A stretch of 64,000 nt of DNA from Carnegiea gigantea (taxonomy: Eukaryota; Streptophyta; Magnoliopsida; Caryophyllales; Cactaceae): positions 501,001-565,000 of the forward strand of contig JAKOGI010000446.1 of NCBI GenBank assembly GCA_029747015.1, given 5' to 3'. Under the pieces are notes generated by a model. It had not been told where the DNA came from. It was given only the letters and a program-made list of their open reading frames with translations, and did not search any database. Shown in pieces: positions 1 through 11,375 of the stretch. Within the stretch, counting starts at the first letter, position 1; the number at the start of each line of letters is the position of its first letter. Made by a program: the position numbers and the translations under genes.

Positions 1-3000
1 AAACTTGAGTTGAGTACCCAATTTACGCCACAAAGTGAGCCAAAAGTGACTAAGGAACTTAGGGTCACGATCGGATACCATACTCTTAGGAATGCCATGT
101 AGTCTCACAATTTTCTTGAAGTACAAGTTAGCCACTTGAGTAGCATCATTAGTAGTGTGGCAAGGGATGAAATGCGCCATCTTGGAAAATCGGTCCGCAA
201 CTACTATAATGGAATCCTTGTTCCTTTGGGTTCTAGGCAAACCCGTAATGAAGTCCAAACTAATATCTTCCCAAGGGGCTTGAGGAATAGGAAGAGGGGA
301 GTACAAGCCTTGGGGCAACGCATGGCTCTTAGCCATTTGACAAGTAGAACATCTTTTGATGAAATGCTCTACATCTCTTGACAGCTTTGGCCAATAGTAG
401 TGTTCCTTCAACATTGCTCTTGTCTTCTCTACACCGAAATGGCCGGCTAGGGCTCCTCCGTGTAGCTCTTGGATAAGGAGCTCTCTAAATCCGCATTGAG
501 GAATGCAAAGGCGTGAGCCTTTAAATAGGAACCCATCTTCTAAGTGAAACAACCCACGGGGGTGCTTAGAACACTTCTCAAAAATATCCTTGAAATCATC
601 ATCTTTGGAGTACAAGTCTTTCACAATCTCAAAACCAAGTACTTTAGTACTCAAAGTGGAGAGTAACAAGTACCTACGAGAGAGTGCATCGACTCCTTTA
701 TTGAGAGTCCCCGCCTTATGTTGGATGGTGAAATGGAAGGACTGAAGATACTCTACCCATTTAGCATGTCTAGGGCTGAGTTTGTGTTGTCCTTTAATGT
801 ACTTGAGAGCCTCATGATCAGAATGGAGAATGAATTCTCCTCCAACAAGATAATGACGCCAATGCTCCAATGCTCTAATGATAGCATAAAACTCCTTGTC
901 GTAGGTGGAGTACTTCTTCTTGGCATCGTTGAGCTTCTCACTAAAGAAGGCAATGGGTCTCTTCTCTTGAGATAGGACAGCTCCAATTCCTACCTCGGAT
1001 GCATCACATTCAACTTCAAAAACTTTGGCAAAATCGGGCAAGGTCAGGACGGGAGTACTAGTGAGTTTCTTCTTGATCTCTTCCAAGGCTCGTTGTGCTT
1101 GCTCGTTCCAAGAAAATTCTTTGCCTTTAATTACCTCGGTCATAGGAGCCACAATGGTGCTGAAATTTCGGATGAATCTCCGATAAAATGATGCTAGGCT
1201 ATGGAAACTCCTTACTTGAGTGACGGATGTAGGAGTAAGCCATTTTCGGATAGCCTTGATCTTGCTATCATCAACTTGAAGACCTTGGGCGGACACAATG
1301 AAACCCAAGAATACCACTTGAGGGGTGAAGAAATAATATTTCTCTAAATTGCCATAGAGTTGCTCTTGAGAAAGGATCTCCAAAACTTGTTGCAAGTGTT
1401 GGGCATGCTCTTCTTCGGTCTTGCTATAGACCAAAATATCATCAAAGTAGACAACAACACAAATGCCAATGAGGGGCTTTAGAACTTGGTTCATAAGCCT
1501 CATGAAAGTGCTAGGGGCATTAGTAAGCCCAAATGGCATCACAAGCCACTCATACAAACCTCCTTTAGTCTTAAAGGCGGTTTTCCATTCATCACCTTCA
1601 AAGATCTGGATTTAATAGTAGCCACTTCGTAAATCAATCTTGGAAAAGATAGCGGCTTCATAGAGTTCATCAAGTAGATCTTCCAATCTTGGAATAGGAT
1701 ACCAGTACTTGATAGTGATTTTGTTAATAGCCCGACTATCCACACACATGCGCATGCTACCGTCCTTTTCAGGAACAAGGAGGGCGGGCACGACACATGG
1801 ACTCAAACTCTCTCGAATTAAACCCTTAGACAAGAGGTCATCTACGTGTCTTTGGATTTCTTGAGTTTCACTAGGAGACATCCGATAGGCCGGCTTGTTG
1901 GGAAGAACGGAACCGAGAATGAGGTCTATCTTGTGTTGGATGGATCTAGGAGGGGGAAGGCCATGTGGGATCTCTTGTGGAAAGACATGATGGTAGGTTT
2001 GAAGGAGAGGGGGGAGTAGTGGATGTGTGGGAGATGGTGGCTTAGGTTCCTCTTGTAGAAGAATTAAGTCTTTGAAAGACTCAAATTCATGGTGCTCGGA
2101 TTTGAGGAGAGTGGTGAGAAAGACATCCAAGTGAGGATTGTCTTTGGGTCTAGTGGTGGAGGGAATTTTGAGAGGAGTAAGGGTAATCTTTTGGTGGTCT
2201 TTTTGGAAAGAATAAGTGTTCATCCGGCCATCATGGATGACACTTCTATCAAATAGCCACGGTCTACACAACAAAATATGACAAGCATCCATAGGGACAA
2301 TGTCACACCATATCTCATCCTTATAATTTTTCCCAATTGAAAAAGAAACAAGACATCGGTGAGTAATTTGCAAACCCTTACCTTGGTTCAACCATTGAAT
2401 GGTGTAGGGATTGGGGCGAGGAGAGACTTGCAGCTTGAACTTATCAACCATAGTCTTGGAAGCAACATTGGCACAACTTCCACCATCAATAATGAGGGAG
2501 CATACCTTGTTTCCCACGTACACCTTGTGTGGAATATAGCTTCTCTTTGCTCCATGTCTTCTTGAGTGGCAAATCCACTCAATGCCCGGTGGATGACTAG
2601 CAATTCTCCTTCATCGGGGCCTTCTTCAACTTCTTCCAAGCTTCCTTCTTCAAAATGTTCTCCTTCTTCTTCTTCATATGCATGTTCTTCACATGCTTCT
2701 TGATATTCTGCTAAGGAAACAATCCTTTTGTTTGGACACTCTGAGGCATAGTGTCCCATTCCTTGGCAACGAAAACATCGAACCCTGTCCTTGGATTTGG
2801 GCTCTTGTGTGGAGGGCTTAGGAGGGGTTGGAGTGGTGTTTTTGGCTTGTGGAGGGTTTTGAGGTCTAGGAGGGTAGTAGGGAGGTCTTTGTGTGGAGTG
2901 GGGACGAGAAAGAGGTTTGGACAAGATGCTCTTTCCCTTAGATTTCTTTTGTTGCTCTACCTTATAGGCTAGAGAACTCAAGTCATCTAGGGATGAATAG

Positions 3001-3689
3001 GGTTGCAACTCAATTACATGAGCAATGGACTCATCAAGACCGGTCAAGTATCTTACCAAGGTTTGTGAGTCGTCTTCTCTCAAATCACATTTGAGTAGGA
3101 GTTGTTCAAACTCCCGAGTGTATTCTTCCACACTCTTGGATCCTTGCTTGAGTCGATGGAGCTTGAGATAATTGTCTTGCACATAGTGAGAGGAAAGAAA
3201 CTTGGCCTTAAGCTTTTCTTTCATTTTGGCCCAAGTTCTGATTTTTCCCTTTCCATTCCTTGCTCTTTTAGGTCCAAGATTAGCCCACCAAATTGAAGAA
3301 TATTTTCTGAGTTTAAGGGCTACAAGTTTTACCTTCTTGTCCTTCGGGATGTCCTCGTACTCAAAGATTCGCTCAATGGTATGCAACCAATCGAGGAACA
3401 AATCCGGGTCAAGTTGACCTTCAAATTCGGGAATGTCAATTCGGACACCACCAATATTGCCTCCTTACTTTCATCTCCTTGGGGCTTCCTCATCACTTGA
3501 ATTGACACGGGAGTGAAGGACTTCCTCTTCGGATTCGTCCACCGGTTCTTGAGGGTGAGAGGGTGTGGGGCTATGAACCCACCTTCTTTTCTCCTCTAAG
3601 AGTTGGCCAAGTTGTGTCCAGAGATATGTAACCTGGGCTTCCAACTCCTCTACTCTTGCTTGATCGCTTCTTGTAGACTTAGTAGACAT
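1..3689 (-). pseudogene. broken gag-pol polyprotein of the minus-strand gypsy element
   Basis: The frame starts at an ATG at 3689, the position matching the gag start of the intact copy. Four lesions are visible against that copy. Two in-frame stops lie just after 3471, in the stretch before the RetroGag core (a TGA and a TAA where the intact copy has AGA and CAA). A one-base deletion near 2520, just before the protease, shifts the frame. A CAA-to-TAA nonsense codon at 1614-1612 lies in RT after the S-G-Y-Y motif. Recognisable parts are RetroGag (about 3440-2950), a CCHC zinc knuckle (about 2800-2750), a protease D-G-G-S site (about 2490), RT (about 1900-1250), RNase H (about 1020-800) and the integrase HHCC and first catalytic region (about 500-1). 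The net frame is kept from 1612 to 60. It cannot make a full polyprotein. Confidence 0.9.
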
Positions 3690-3730
3690 GTTGAAGTGCT
3701 TTAGGGGAAGAAAATGCTGCTGGGGAAGGT

Positions 3731-3839
3731 GGCACGGGCGTGCAGTGGGGCACTGGGGAACCGTGCTTGAGTGCTACCTTGAAAATACTGAAAGCCAAGG
3801 GTGGCACGGTCGTGCTAGGGAGCACGGTGTGGCCGTGCC
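3731..3839 (-). repeat. pair of 37-nt GC-rich dyad modules in the gag leader (minus-strand element)
   Basis: Two modules, 3731-3767 and 3803-3839, each exactly 37 nt and 72 nt apart start to start, lie between the PBS and the gag ATG. Each begins GGCACGG and ends in a near-complement (CCGTGCC or CCGTGCT), so each can fold into a stem of about 7 bp. The same paired module is in the intact element at 12643-12752. Confidence 0.75.
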
Positions 3840-3951
3840 AAATTGCTGCCCACGGATGCTTGGTTTTTGCACGGTTTTGCTGGTTTAAGTTGTTTTTGTG
3901 TTTTGGCTTTTGGGATGTATTTGGCTGGGTTCTTGGTCACTTGACAACCTT

Positions 3952-3964
3952 GGCTCTGATACCA
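3952..3964 (-). other. primer-binding site (initiator tRNA-Met) of the minus-strand element
   Basis: The minus strand reads TGGTATCAGAGCC, the standard plant retroelement site complementary to the 3' end of initiator tRNA-Met. It lies two bases inside the LTR end at 3967. Confidence 0.85.
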
Positions 3965-3966
3965 AT

Positions 3967-5073
3967 TGATGTATGTGTGCGTGGAAAGTGATCCAAATCA
4001 AACTCAAACTCAAAACAAACCAAAGTGAAAAGAGAAATGAAAGATGGATGAGATGGAAGAAGATCTTCACTACACAAGAAAAGGATAGAACAAGATCTTG
4101 TAATTGAGATAATCCTTCACGGAGCCACTCAATGACTTGATCTGGGCTAATTCTCTTGTCTTAACCAAGGAATCACTCCAATGGAGAAGATAGAGAACCT
4201 AGAACACCACTTGAATTTGCCACAATTCAAGATATAGAACTAGGAATTTTAGATGCACTTTTGAGAAACACACTCAAAGTACTTGTATTGCTTTTCGGAA
4301 TCTTATACAATCTGAATGACAAGCATCACACGCCCCTCCCCTTTTATAAGCTCAGCAAAAGACAATCAAAAGACTCAATAACTCCTAACAATTAAAACTA
4401 GCCAATGAAAAGACTAAGTAAAATGAAAAGACTCATCATAAAGGGGGTGGGGGAGGTTACAAGGAATATTCTAGGATTTCTATCAGCTGATTTTCCCCAT
4501 CTAGAAGCATCTAAAATGTGCACAATATCAGCCACACAATCACATGTAACCGAAGACTCTTCATATTCCCAAAATTAATCCTTGCAGCTGCCTCAACTTC
4601 AACAGAGTATATCTTCCAGAGTACTCGGCCAAATCACGCGTTATTGGGTTTGATAGAAAGCCCTGGAAGTCTATTTTCCAGAATGGGCTCATTTGCTCAA
4701 TTTCGATAAGCGGTGTAAAATTTATGGCCCAAACAATGCACCTATCTCAGACTGGACTGGATCAGAATAATGTACCTTTGAGTGATATTTTACCCAATCA
4801 AATGACGTCCAAATTAAACAAACTTGGGCTTATTTTAAAGCTGAAATCTTAAGCTTCCAAAGCATACGGGCCCTCAAGTTGTGGGTCTACTTGAGCTTGT
4901 CCAAAAGTTGCCACAGAAATTACGTTCCGCAGGGACGAATCGGGCACTAATTCTTCCGGAAGGAATAAACTTTTCTACAGAGTTTTGCCACGTCTTTGAC
5001 TTCTTGAAACTTGATTGGGTCTTCCTTGGGCTGGGCTTGAAGGTCTTTGGGCCGTTCATGATGGTCTCCATCA
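3967..5073 (-). repeat. 5' LTR of the minus-strand gypsy element (1107 bp)
   Basis: On the minus strand it begins TGATGGAGACCATCATG (at 5073), as does the LTR of the intact element, and ends in CATCA at 3967 next to the primer-binding site. A TATA-like CTTATAAAAGG is readable on the minus strand near 4350, so transcription would run leftward. The middle of the LTR is strongly diverged from the 1145-bp LTRs at 11376 and 17101. Confidence 0.85.
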
Positions 5074-5177
5074 GTATGCTCTTCTTGTTATTTCTGAAAT
5101 TACCGTGCTTATCTACTATTCACAAGAGCATCATAAAACTGACTTTAACGCTACTAAAGCCTCACTGGTATTATTGT

Positions 5178-5862
5178 AGTATCATGGAGGTTTGTTCCTT
5201 TAAATTATTCTCACTGTATATGTATGTAAGACTGCAATACTTTCTTAATTGGGGGGGGAAAAAGTTACAGCTAGGTAATGGGTTGGTTCGGGTTGACCCA
5301 TTTAATAAACGGGTCAATTTTCATGTCTGCCTCTTAAATAATTTAGATCTATCCAAAATTAAAAATAACATGTTTTCAAGCTAAATGGTCAAATCGTATC
5401 GAAATCGATCCGGTTCGGATTTCCCTCAATAACTTCAAGCCGGATTCAGGTCAGGTTATCGTATCAGATCAGACTTTTTCAACTCTTTAAAAAAAATATT
5501 CTTCACATACATTCTTTCAATTAAGAAAGTATAACTATATTAAGAAAATATTAGTATCATGGAGGTTTTTTCCTTTAAATTCTTCTCATCTCTTTACATC
5601 CTATATAGATTTTCTGTAGCATTTAACAACTCCTTAAATCTATTCTTACTACTCCTTATATTTTCTTACAACTTCTTACATCTTCTTACAGCTCTTTAGA
5701 TCTCCTTATATCTTCTTACAGTTCCTTACATCTCCTTACATCTATTAGCTGTATCTAATCTTATCGACTTCACATCGAAATCGATCTGGTTCGGGTTTCC
5801 CTCAATAACTTCAAGTTGGATTCAGGTCAGGTTATCGTATTAGGTCAGGCTTTTCCAACTCT
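5178..5862. repeat. imperfect direct repeat, period about 375 bp
   Basis: AGTATCATGGAGG with about 25 following bases occurs at 5178 and 5553. An 85-bp block starting GAAATCGATC occurs at 5401 and again at 5777. The two blocks are 375-376 bp apart in both cases, but the DNA between them in each unit is diverged, and the second unit is filled with C-T-T-A-C-A type low-complexity sequence. No coding content was seen. Confidence 0.6.
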
Positions 5863-6071
5863 AAAAAAAAATTCAATCTTCACATACATATTTTCTCAGT
5901 GATGATTCACATACACCTACTAGCCGAGTTATAATCAATACATACCATTAGATGAAACACAAAAAATTGTATGATTTTTTTTTTTGGTCATTGTATCTTT
6001 TGTGCCCCACAAATTAAATGCACAACTAACACACCATTAATTTGTGATATAGTTTGTTGGAGTTACAAGAT

Positions 6072-6212
6072 CTATATCATACTTCTAAGAGTACAAATTT
6101 CCACAAATCATATCAGTACCATATATTAAAAATTGTATATATGACGAATACACGTTGGACAAATATATATACATCATAAGAGAGAATACACACTTCTAAG
6201 TGTATAATATAC
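6072..6212 (+). mobile_element. MITE-like inverted-repeat element, copy 1
   Basis: It starts CTATATCATACTTCTAAGAG and ends with an imperfect inverted copy (ACACTTCTAAGTGTATAATATAC). The interior has the phrases ATATTAAAAATTGTATATATGAC and AATACACGTTGGA, shared with copies at 6527-6652 and, inverted, 63157-63363. The small size, terminal inverted repeats and dispersed copies suggest a non-autonomous DNA element. The target duplication was not resolved. Confidence 0.6.
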
Positions 6213-6280
6213 ATTACCTTAGAGTTACTACTAATTGCTGAACTTGCTACATAATTCCTCCATATTAAATTGGCAAGATA

Positions 6281-6335
6281 CTCTAGACCCCGCGAAAGCA
6301 GAACCCATATTAGAATGTGGTGTTGTTGTTGTATT
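6281..6335 (+). mobile_element. possible SINE 3'-end fragment
   Basis: GACCCCGCGAAAGC followed by AACCCATATT and a GTTGTTGTTGTATT tail resembles the tail at 54484-54596, which looks like an Au-type plant SINE. It is only a short fragment, so the assignment is weak. Confidence 0.35.
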
Positions 6336-6526
6336 AAATTGGCATGATAATCTTAATAATTTGCTGACAAATAATATTGTTCATTGAACTCAATTGAGCA
6401 ACTTGAACCGCAATTAATTAATGGGCCTCAAAGGACAGATAGATCATCTTATCCATTCGCAATTAATTTGTGGTAATGGTTAATTAAAAATATTCCGTAC
6501 ATGAAAGGGTACAACTAATACAAAGC

Positions 6527-6652
6527 CTATATCATACTCCCACAAGTCACATCAACGCCACATATTAAAAATTATCTAAATGATAAATACACGTAGAAAA
6601 AATATATATACATAACAAATGAAAGTATATGCTCCTACGTGTATAATATATA
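6527..6652 (+). mobile_element. MITE-like inverted-repeat element, copy 2
   Basis: It has the same architecture as the copy at 6072: CTATATCATACTCC at the left end, an interior with CCACATATTAAAAATTAT and AATACACGTAG, and CCTACGTGTATAATATA at the right end. Confidence 0.6.
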
Positions 6653-7733
6653 TTATCCTACTAATATCAATTTAAACAGGCAAATGACATAATAATTGAA
6701 AGTGTTTGTTAGACAGAAACAAGAATTTTCATTTTCCCATGGCCCAACCTTTAAAATTAGCTCAATTATTTCCTGATTAAATTATTCTACTTTCAGCTCG
6801 ATCTAGATCATGTGAAGATCATTGTCACTGACAACTCATTTCCGCAAATAATGCAATTTTTTATATACCCTTGAGAACTGTACATTCATCAAAATATAGG
6901 ATTCAAAAATATCAATATAGGTTAGTTCAAATTGTTTAACACTTATTCCCCTTAAGTAAGATCTCGTGTTCGAGTTGAAAAATGTAGGTGAGCATAAGGT
7001 TTTGTACATGTTCATCAAAGTCCGAATAAAATATGCATGACAAGATCTAGGTAGTTATTAAATTTTAAATACGTGTCTATAGTTAGTATTAATTAAGATT
7101 AAAAATATCACATAAGCCAACAGATGGAGTAAGCGTGAAAGAGAACTTAACATCATTAGCAAATTATTAGTCCTAGTATTCATTACTATAAACGGGAGCA
7201 GACTTTAATATTCATGGATGGGTTAAAGTCATGACCAAAACTCCAAACGTAATATTGACGTAAAGGAGTATAGGTTCAAGAGTCAACTCAGTTAAAAGTT
7301 TAAATTGATGGTTAAAAATTCACAACTTTACGCATGAGTTTTCTACTCGCTCTAACAATATATATTGTTTGCGACAACATTTCTAGTGACATTTAGGGAA
7401 AAAAAGGTAAATTCAATGTTTCAAAAACTTAAAAATGAGCGTAGGGATTATTTATTAATATTCATAAAATTGTAGAAAGAAGAAAAATTAAAGTTAGATA
7501 TTCGTTTCATTTTACACTGAATCTGGCACTAATTGAGATTTCCCCCTTTTCTGAATAGAGCATGATGGATTAATATTATGCAAGAGCGCAGTTAAGTACT
7601 TAATTTGGAAGACATGTTTGAAACACAATCAGACCACACAAGCGGAGTTAATGTCAGATGGATTCTTGGAACTTAATTGAGGTTCATTCAATGAATGGAA
7701 TTCTACTTTAATTATATGTCTGTAATCTTTTCT

Positions 7734-7734
<1 letters not shown>

Positions 7735-7790
<56 letters not shown>
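7735..7790. repeat. (AAT)n microsatellite
   Basis: An uninterrupted trinucleotide run of about 18 units. It creates spurious poly-Asn and poly-Ile reading frames on the two strands. Confidence 0.95.
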
Positions 7791-7792
<2 letters not shown>

Positions 7793-7961
7793 CGACGATG
7801 TTGTTTATTCCCACTCTCTTGAGTTAATGGAACAAATAATAATCAGGAGCTTGTATTTTTCTTTCTGTGTCAGAGATTCTTTGTGTTGCTTGCTCGCTCT
7901 GCACCCAGCAATTTCGCACAACTAGGAATTTCTTACTTATACCGCTTCTCCCTGCCTCCCC

Positions 7962-7987
7962 TTTTTTTTTTGGGGGGGGGGGGGGGG
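7962..7987. repeat. oligo(T)-oligo(G) tract
   Basis: Ten T followed directly by sixteen G. Similar T-then-G tracts recur across the window (see findings). G-run lengths may be unreliable because of sequencing. Confidence 0.85.
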
Positions 7988-8407
7988 ATCATACCTTCTC
8001 CTTGCGCATTGAGTGTAACAATGCGAGTATGGGTATTTTTGTTTTCAAACTGTAAATTAAATTACATGCTGTGAAAATTTGTTAGAAATTAGGAGTTAGG
8101 CAACTCTAAACAGTAATAAGAAAATGAAAAAAAATATAAGATTGAAGTTATAACTAATTACAGTTGCTAGAGATTATGATTAGTTATATTTTATGATAAA
8201 AAGTTATAAGCAGATACAATTTTAACGTTTGTTGTTTGGTTGTAAAAAATTTTGGCCTTTCTTTTATGCTTCACATACAATATTTATGTAGTTATTTTAG
8301 ATGTTTTTCTGCTTGTTCCATATGCATTTTAGACTTTTATTGAGCTAAAATAGATTAAAGCTCATAGGCGTTGCGTCTTGCCCAAATGCGCAAATACTAG
8401 TAAAGAC

Positions 8408-8440
8408 AGGGGCATTTTGGTAAGGTCGTCCTATATAAAC
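8408..8440 (+). promoter_or_regulatory. core promoter of mini-gene 1, with module shared by copies 2 and 3
   Basis: AGGGGCATTTTGGTAAGG (8408-8425) is followed by a TATA box CTATATAAAC (8431-8440), about 155 bp before the ATG. Equivalent motif-plus-TATA arrangements, with 23-24 bp from motif start to TATA, occur at 21000-21030 and 24860-24891. Confidence 0.65.
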
Positions 8441-8595
8441 TCACAAATGCCCTCCGAGAAAGCCATCTAAACTCGCCCTGTTAGCTCTTTCTACCACATT
8501 CTCTCTTCTGCTCTGCTCTACATTTTGAGTCCTACAGACACTTCACATACTCAACAGAGAAGACTCGGAACCAAGATCAAATCAGGTACAATCAG

Positions 8596-8790
8596 ATGGC
8601 TGGAGGAGCACGAAGGAGCATGGTGAACGGTGGGGTTGCACAACGGAGGATTACCTCTATTTCAACTACTCCCACATCTTCCCCTGGCCGTCCGATCCCG
8701 ATGAGGGGACAAGTGAAGGGCCGGATTGTCAAGGGCTTGCTTGCTTCCATCCTTTCTCTCTCTTCAACCTCTCAACGTGCTCGATCATGA
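8596..8790 (+). CDS. mini-gene 1: 64-aa basic protein of unrecognised plant family
   Basis: A single uninterrupted frame of 64 residues starting M-A-G-G-A-R-R-S-M. A Ser/Thr-rich middle leads to the core SPGRPIPMRGQVKGRIVKGL, followed by a hydrophobic/Ser-rich tail. It is strongly basic with no signal peptide or membrane segment. The start is supported because the ATG contexts of copies 1 and 2 match (CAGATGGCTGG). The frame is conserved in three paralogs (21188, 25032 and, inverted, 26707), which argues for real coding. A TATA box lies 155 bp upstream. The 3' region carries GATCTGAT repeats and a TTTTTGTAATTTTCCTGTAGAAT stretch, also recognisable after copies 2 and 3. I do not recognise a named family or function; nuclear localisation or a peptide role would be guesswork. 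Confidence 0.72.
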   Translation: MAGGARRSMVNGGVAQRRITSISTTPTSSPGRPIPMRGQVKGRIVKGLLASILSLSSTSQRARS

Positions 8791-9828
8791 GTTTTGGACC
8801 CCTGGATTGGTGTTGGAGCACGCTGTGATCTGATCCATCTAATCATGGGATCAGATTTTTGCGATGATCTGATCTTTGATTTGTTCTTGTTTTTTTTTTT
8901 TGGTTTTTGTAATTTTCCTGTAGAATTAGATGAGGCTTCAGAGTTTGTACAGATTTAGCTGTGAGTTTGTGGCTACGTATGTCCACAACTTAAATGAACT
9001 TGATTTTCTTATCTTTCGTATTATTCTGCCAAATTTTATATGGGGTTTCCGTTGTCCATTCTATTGCATAGTTTTAATTATTTGTGTGTCAAAGAAATTC
9101 TAAATGTCTTCAACCTGTGGAGGTCACTAACTTATAATAGTAATAGATTATAGTAGGGATATTATTATGATTTTACACCGGTACAAATTTATATAAATAT
9201 AGTTCTAGGCTCTTAAAATACGACGTGTGATTTATTCATGTAAATCTCACAAATGGGTTGCCTTTGTCAGTTATTATTAGAGAATTAAAATTAACATGAA
9301 AAAAATAGAAGTTTAACCTGATTAATTGGTACTTTTATTTGTAGTTTGTTATAGACTTACAAACTTTCATGATATTTATTATTTTTTTTTTCTAAAGCTA
9401 AAGTCAGTGTTTTATCTTGCAATTGTCCTTATGGATAAGGTCTTGAACACCAGTGTGGCATATAATTTCTGCCTTAAAGCTACAATCGACTCTTAACTCA
9501 TAATATTTTATAAAGATATGATGATCTTTTTAGAATTGCTTACTTAAGATTTCAAAATTTTCACATTTTTGCGCTTCTCTATTTGATCAGTCAAAATCTT
9601 CTAGCTATAAAATCATCTGAGAATTATAGACCTAAAGAAAATATATCTAACACAGTCTAAAAATTCATTGACTTACAAAATTTTGAGCCCTTGACATCAT
9701 CTCATGCGTAACAATCAGTTACCAAATTGCTTAAGCATCCACTCTCGTACCCAAATGTGGGAAATAATTGATATGGGCTTAATTTAATTGGTAGACCCGT
9801 CCCATCTAGCTTTTTTCAAAAGTGATTA

Positions 9829-10022
9829 AGAAAATTCAAAGCATCCATCATTGATTTGATCATATGTTAATGAAATTGTAGAAATTAAAAATAGGATATT
9901 AGTGGTACGTAGTGCAAGTTGCATATAAGTCACGTGGTAATTAAAAGGGTGGCTCCCATTATAAAATTGATGTTTGAGCTGCCACGATTGACTGCTACTT
10001 ATGGATAGTGAAAGGGAAATAT
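9829..10022. repeat. segment duplicated at 11148-11325
   Basis: Phrases such as TTGATGTTTGAGCTGCCACG and ATGGATAGTGAAAGGGAAATAT recur with small changes at 11265-11325 (TTGACGTTTCAGCTGCCACG and ATGGATGGTGAAAGGGAAATAT). The 11-kb copy lacks the G-box core present here at 9911-9945. It marks local segmental duplication inside the mini-gene cluster. Confidence 0.6.
9911..9945. promoter_or_regulatory. conserved non-coding block with G-box, copy 1
   Basis: AGTGCAAGTTGCATATAAGT then CACGTGGTAATTAAAA. CACGTG (9931-9936) is a classical plant G-box for bZIP/bHLH factors. Near-identical blocks are found downstream of mini-genes 2 (23165) and 3 (26146). This one lies 1.1 kb after the stop of mini-gene 1. 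Confidence 0.6.
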
Positions 10023-11370
10023 ATTTTTAAATTTTAAATATAAATAAGAATTAGAGAGTTTAATTTATCACATAAAAAGAAATTCAACCCACCTCAATCT
10101 ATTTCAACCTATCTCAACCTACTTTACCCTTTTATCCACCTCAATTTACATACGAAAAGAACAGGTACTAACTCCTTATTCTTTTCGTTTGTCAATATAA
10201 AATACCAAACTTAACTCACTTTAACATACTTCAACTCACTTCAACCCACTTTTATTATTTTAATCAAGTTCAATTTATCACAAAAAAAAAGATTCAGCCC
10301 ACTTCGACCAACTTTAACCCACTTCGACCTATTTCAGTCTATTTCAACCCATTAATTACCTGTTATTTATCAACAAAAAGAACAGGCCCTAGAAGCCTCG
10401 AGCTCAAGGGTGTTGGTCATCAATGTTTAATTTTAGATTTGAATATTGGGAGTTGTAGATTAATTAACAAATTTTAGATCTTGTTGGTAAATTTGGTATG
10501 TATGTTGTTTTGTTTAATTTTAGTTGTGTTGATCTTAGCTTAGGTTACAATTGAGTGGAAGAATTTTTAATTTGGATATGTGTTTTAGGCATTTTTATTT
10601 ACATTGATTCTAAACTTACGTTAGATCCAGATGATTATAGACCAAGTCATATTTAAGTTTTAAAGTTTTGAATTTAGACTTCGATTCTTTGAAAATAGAA
10701 ACCAAATTGAATGTGTTTGAGACATTTCCCCCTCGGCCTCATTTAATTAATTAGTACTGATCCGATATAAACAAAAGTTTAGATTTTTAGAATCTATTAT
10801 ATTAATTATTAACTTATGAGGTGGAAATATTATTTTCACCCCCCAAAAAAAATCTAATTTTCAAATGATACGAACATGGACATTTTTGGTATTCTTGCTT
10901 TATCGTGATGATCCGATCTGAGAAGAAGTCAACTACTGTACTAGTATCAGTATCACTTTCAATGGTGAAAAAGGTGGATCCCCAACTCGTAGTCAAGTCA
11001 TGACTCAGGACAATTAAGAAAGTGTAGATGCATGTACCCAAATCTAATTTGATCCCTTCAAAAATTGAATCCAACTCTTACATTTACAAAGGACAAAAAT
11101 TTTAAATGCCGTCCGGTGGCTGTTTTCTTGAGTACTCAATGGAACATCCTTTTTTAGCTTTTGCAAAAGCAATTAACCAGATTCAAATGACACTTCATTA
11201 ATTTGCGATTAGTCGTGCTATAGTGATTAGTGAAGGGGGGGGGGGTTGGCTCCCCATACAAAATTGACGTTTCAGCTGCCACGACTGACTACTTGCAGGT
11301 AATGGATGGTGAAAGGGAAATATCCGTAAATATAAATGGAAATTGGATAATAAGAACCTTGCTTGAGTTC
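10023..11370. other. intergenic, low-complexity and duplicated DNA
   Basis: No gene seen. 10080-10390 is a degenerate array of T-T-C-A-A-C-C-C-A-C-type phrases, ending in AAAAAGAACAGGCCC, possibly an old non-autonomous element. 11148-11325 duplicates 9829-10022. Confidence 0.5.
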
Positions 11371-11375
11371 AAGGG
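11371..11375. repeat. target-site duplication, left copy (AAGGG)
   Basis: AAGGG directly precedes the 5' LTR and is repeated at 18246-18250 directly after the 3' LTR. Five-base duplications are usual for Ty3/gypsy integrases. Confidence 0.93.

Larger units (their letters stand above)
1..5073 (-). mobile_element. Ty3/gypsy LTR retrotransposon, 5' part, cut by window edge, decayed
   Basis: The element runs right to left. Reading the minus strand it has a 5' LTR (5073 down to 3967), a primer-binding site, a short leader, and gag-protease-RT-RNaseH-integrase. The window starts inside the integrase core, so the rest of pol and the 3' LTR lie outside. It is collinear along its whole length with the intact plus-strand element at 11376-18245 and its protein is clearly the same lineage, but the LTRs are well diverged, so it belongs to a sister subfamily. 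The 5 bases outside the LTR are GTATG (5074-5078); the matching target duplication is off-window. Coding defects are listed under the gag-pol pseudogene. Confidence 0.93.
5863..8400. other. AT-rich intergenic DNA
   Basis: I see no gene. It contains two short inverted-repeat elements (6072-6212, 6527-6652), a possible SINE 3' fragment (6281-6335), an (AAT)n tract (7735-7790) and an oligo(T)-oligo(G) tract (7962-7987). Confidence 0.6.

Noticed and set aside
4881..5384. 167-residue frame across the LTR edge
   Set aside because: Crosses the LTR boundary at 5073 into unrelated flanking DNA; no domain.
7629..7925. Poly-Asn and poly-Ile reading frames
   Set aside because: Produced by the (AAT)n microsatellite.
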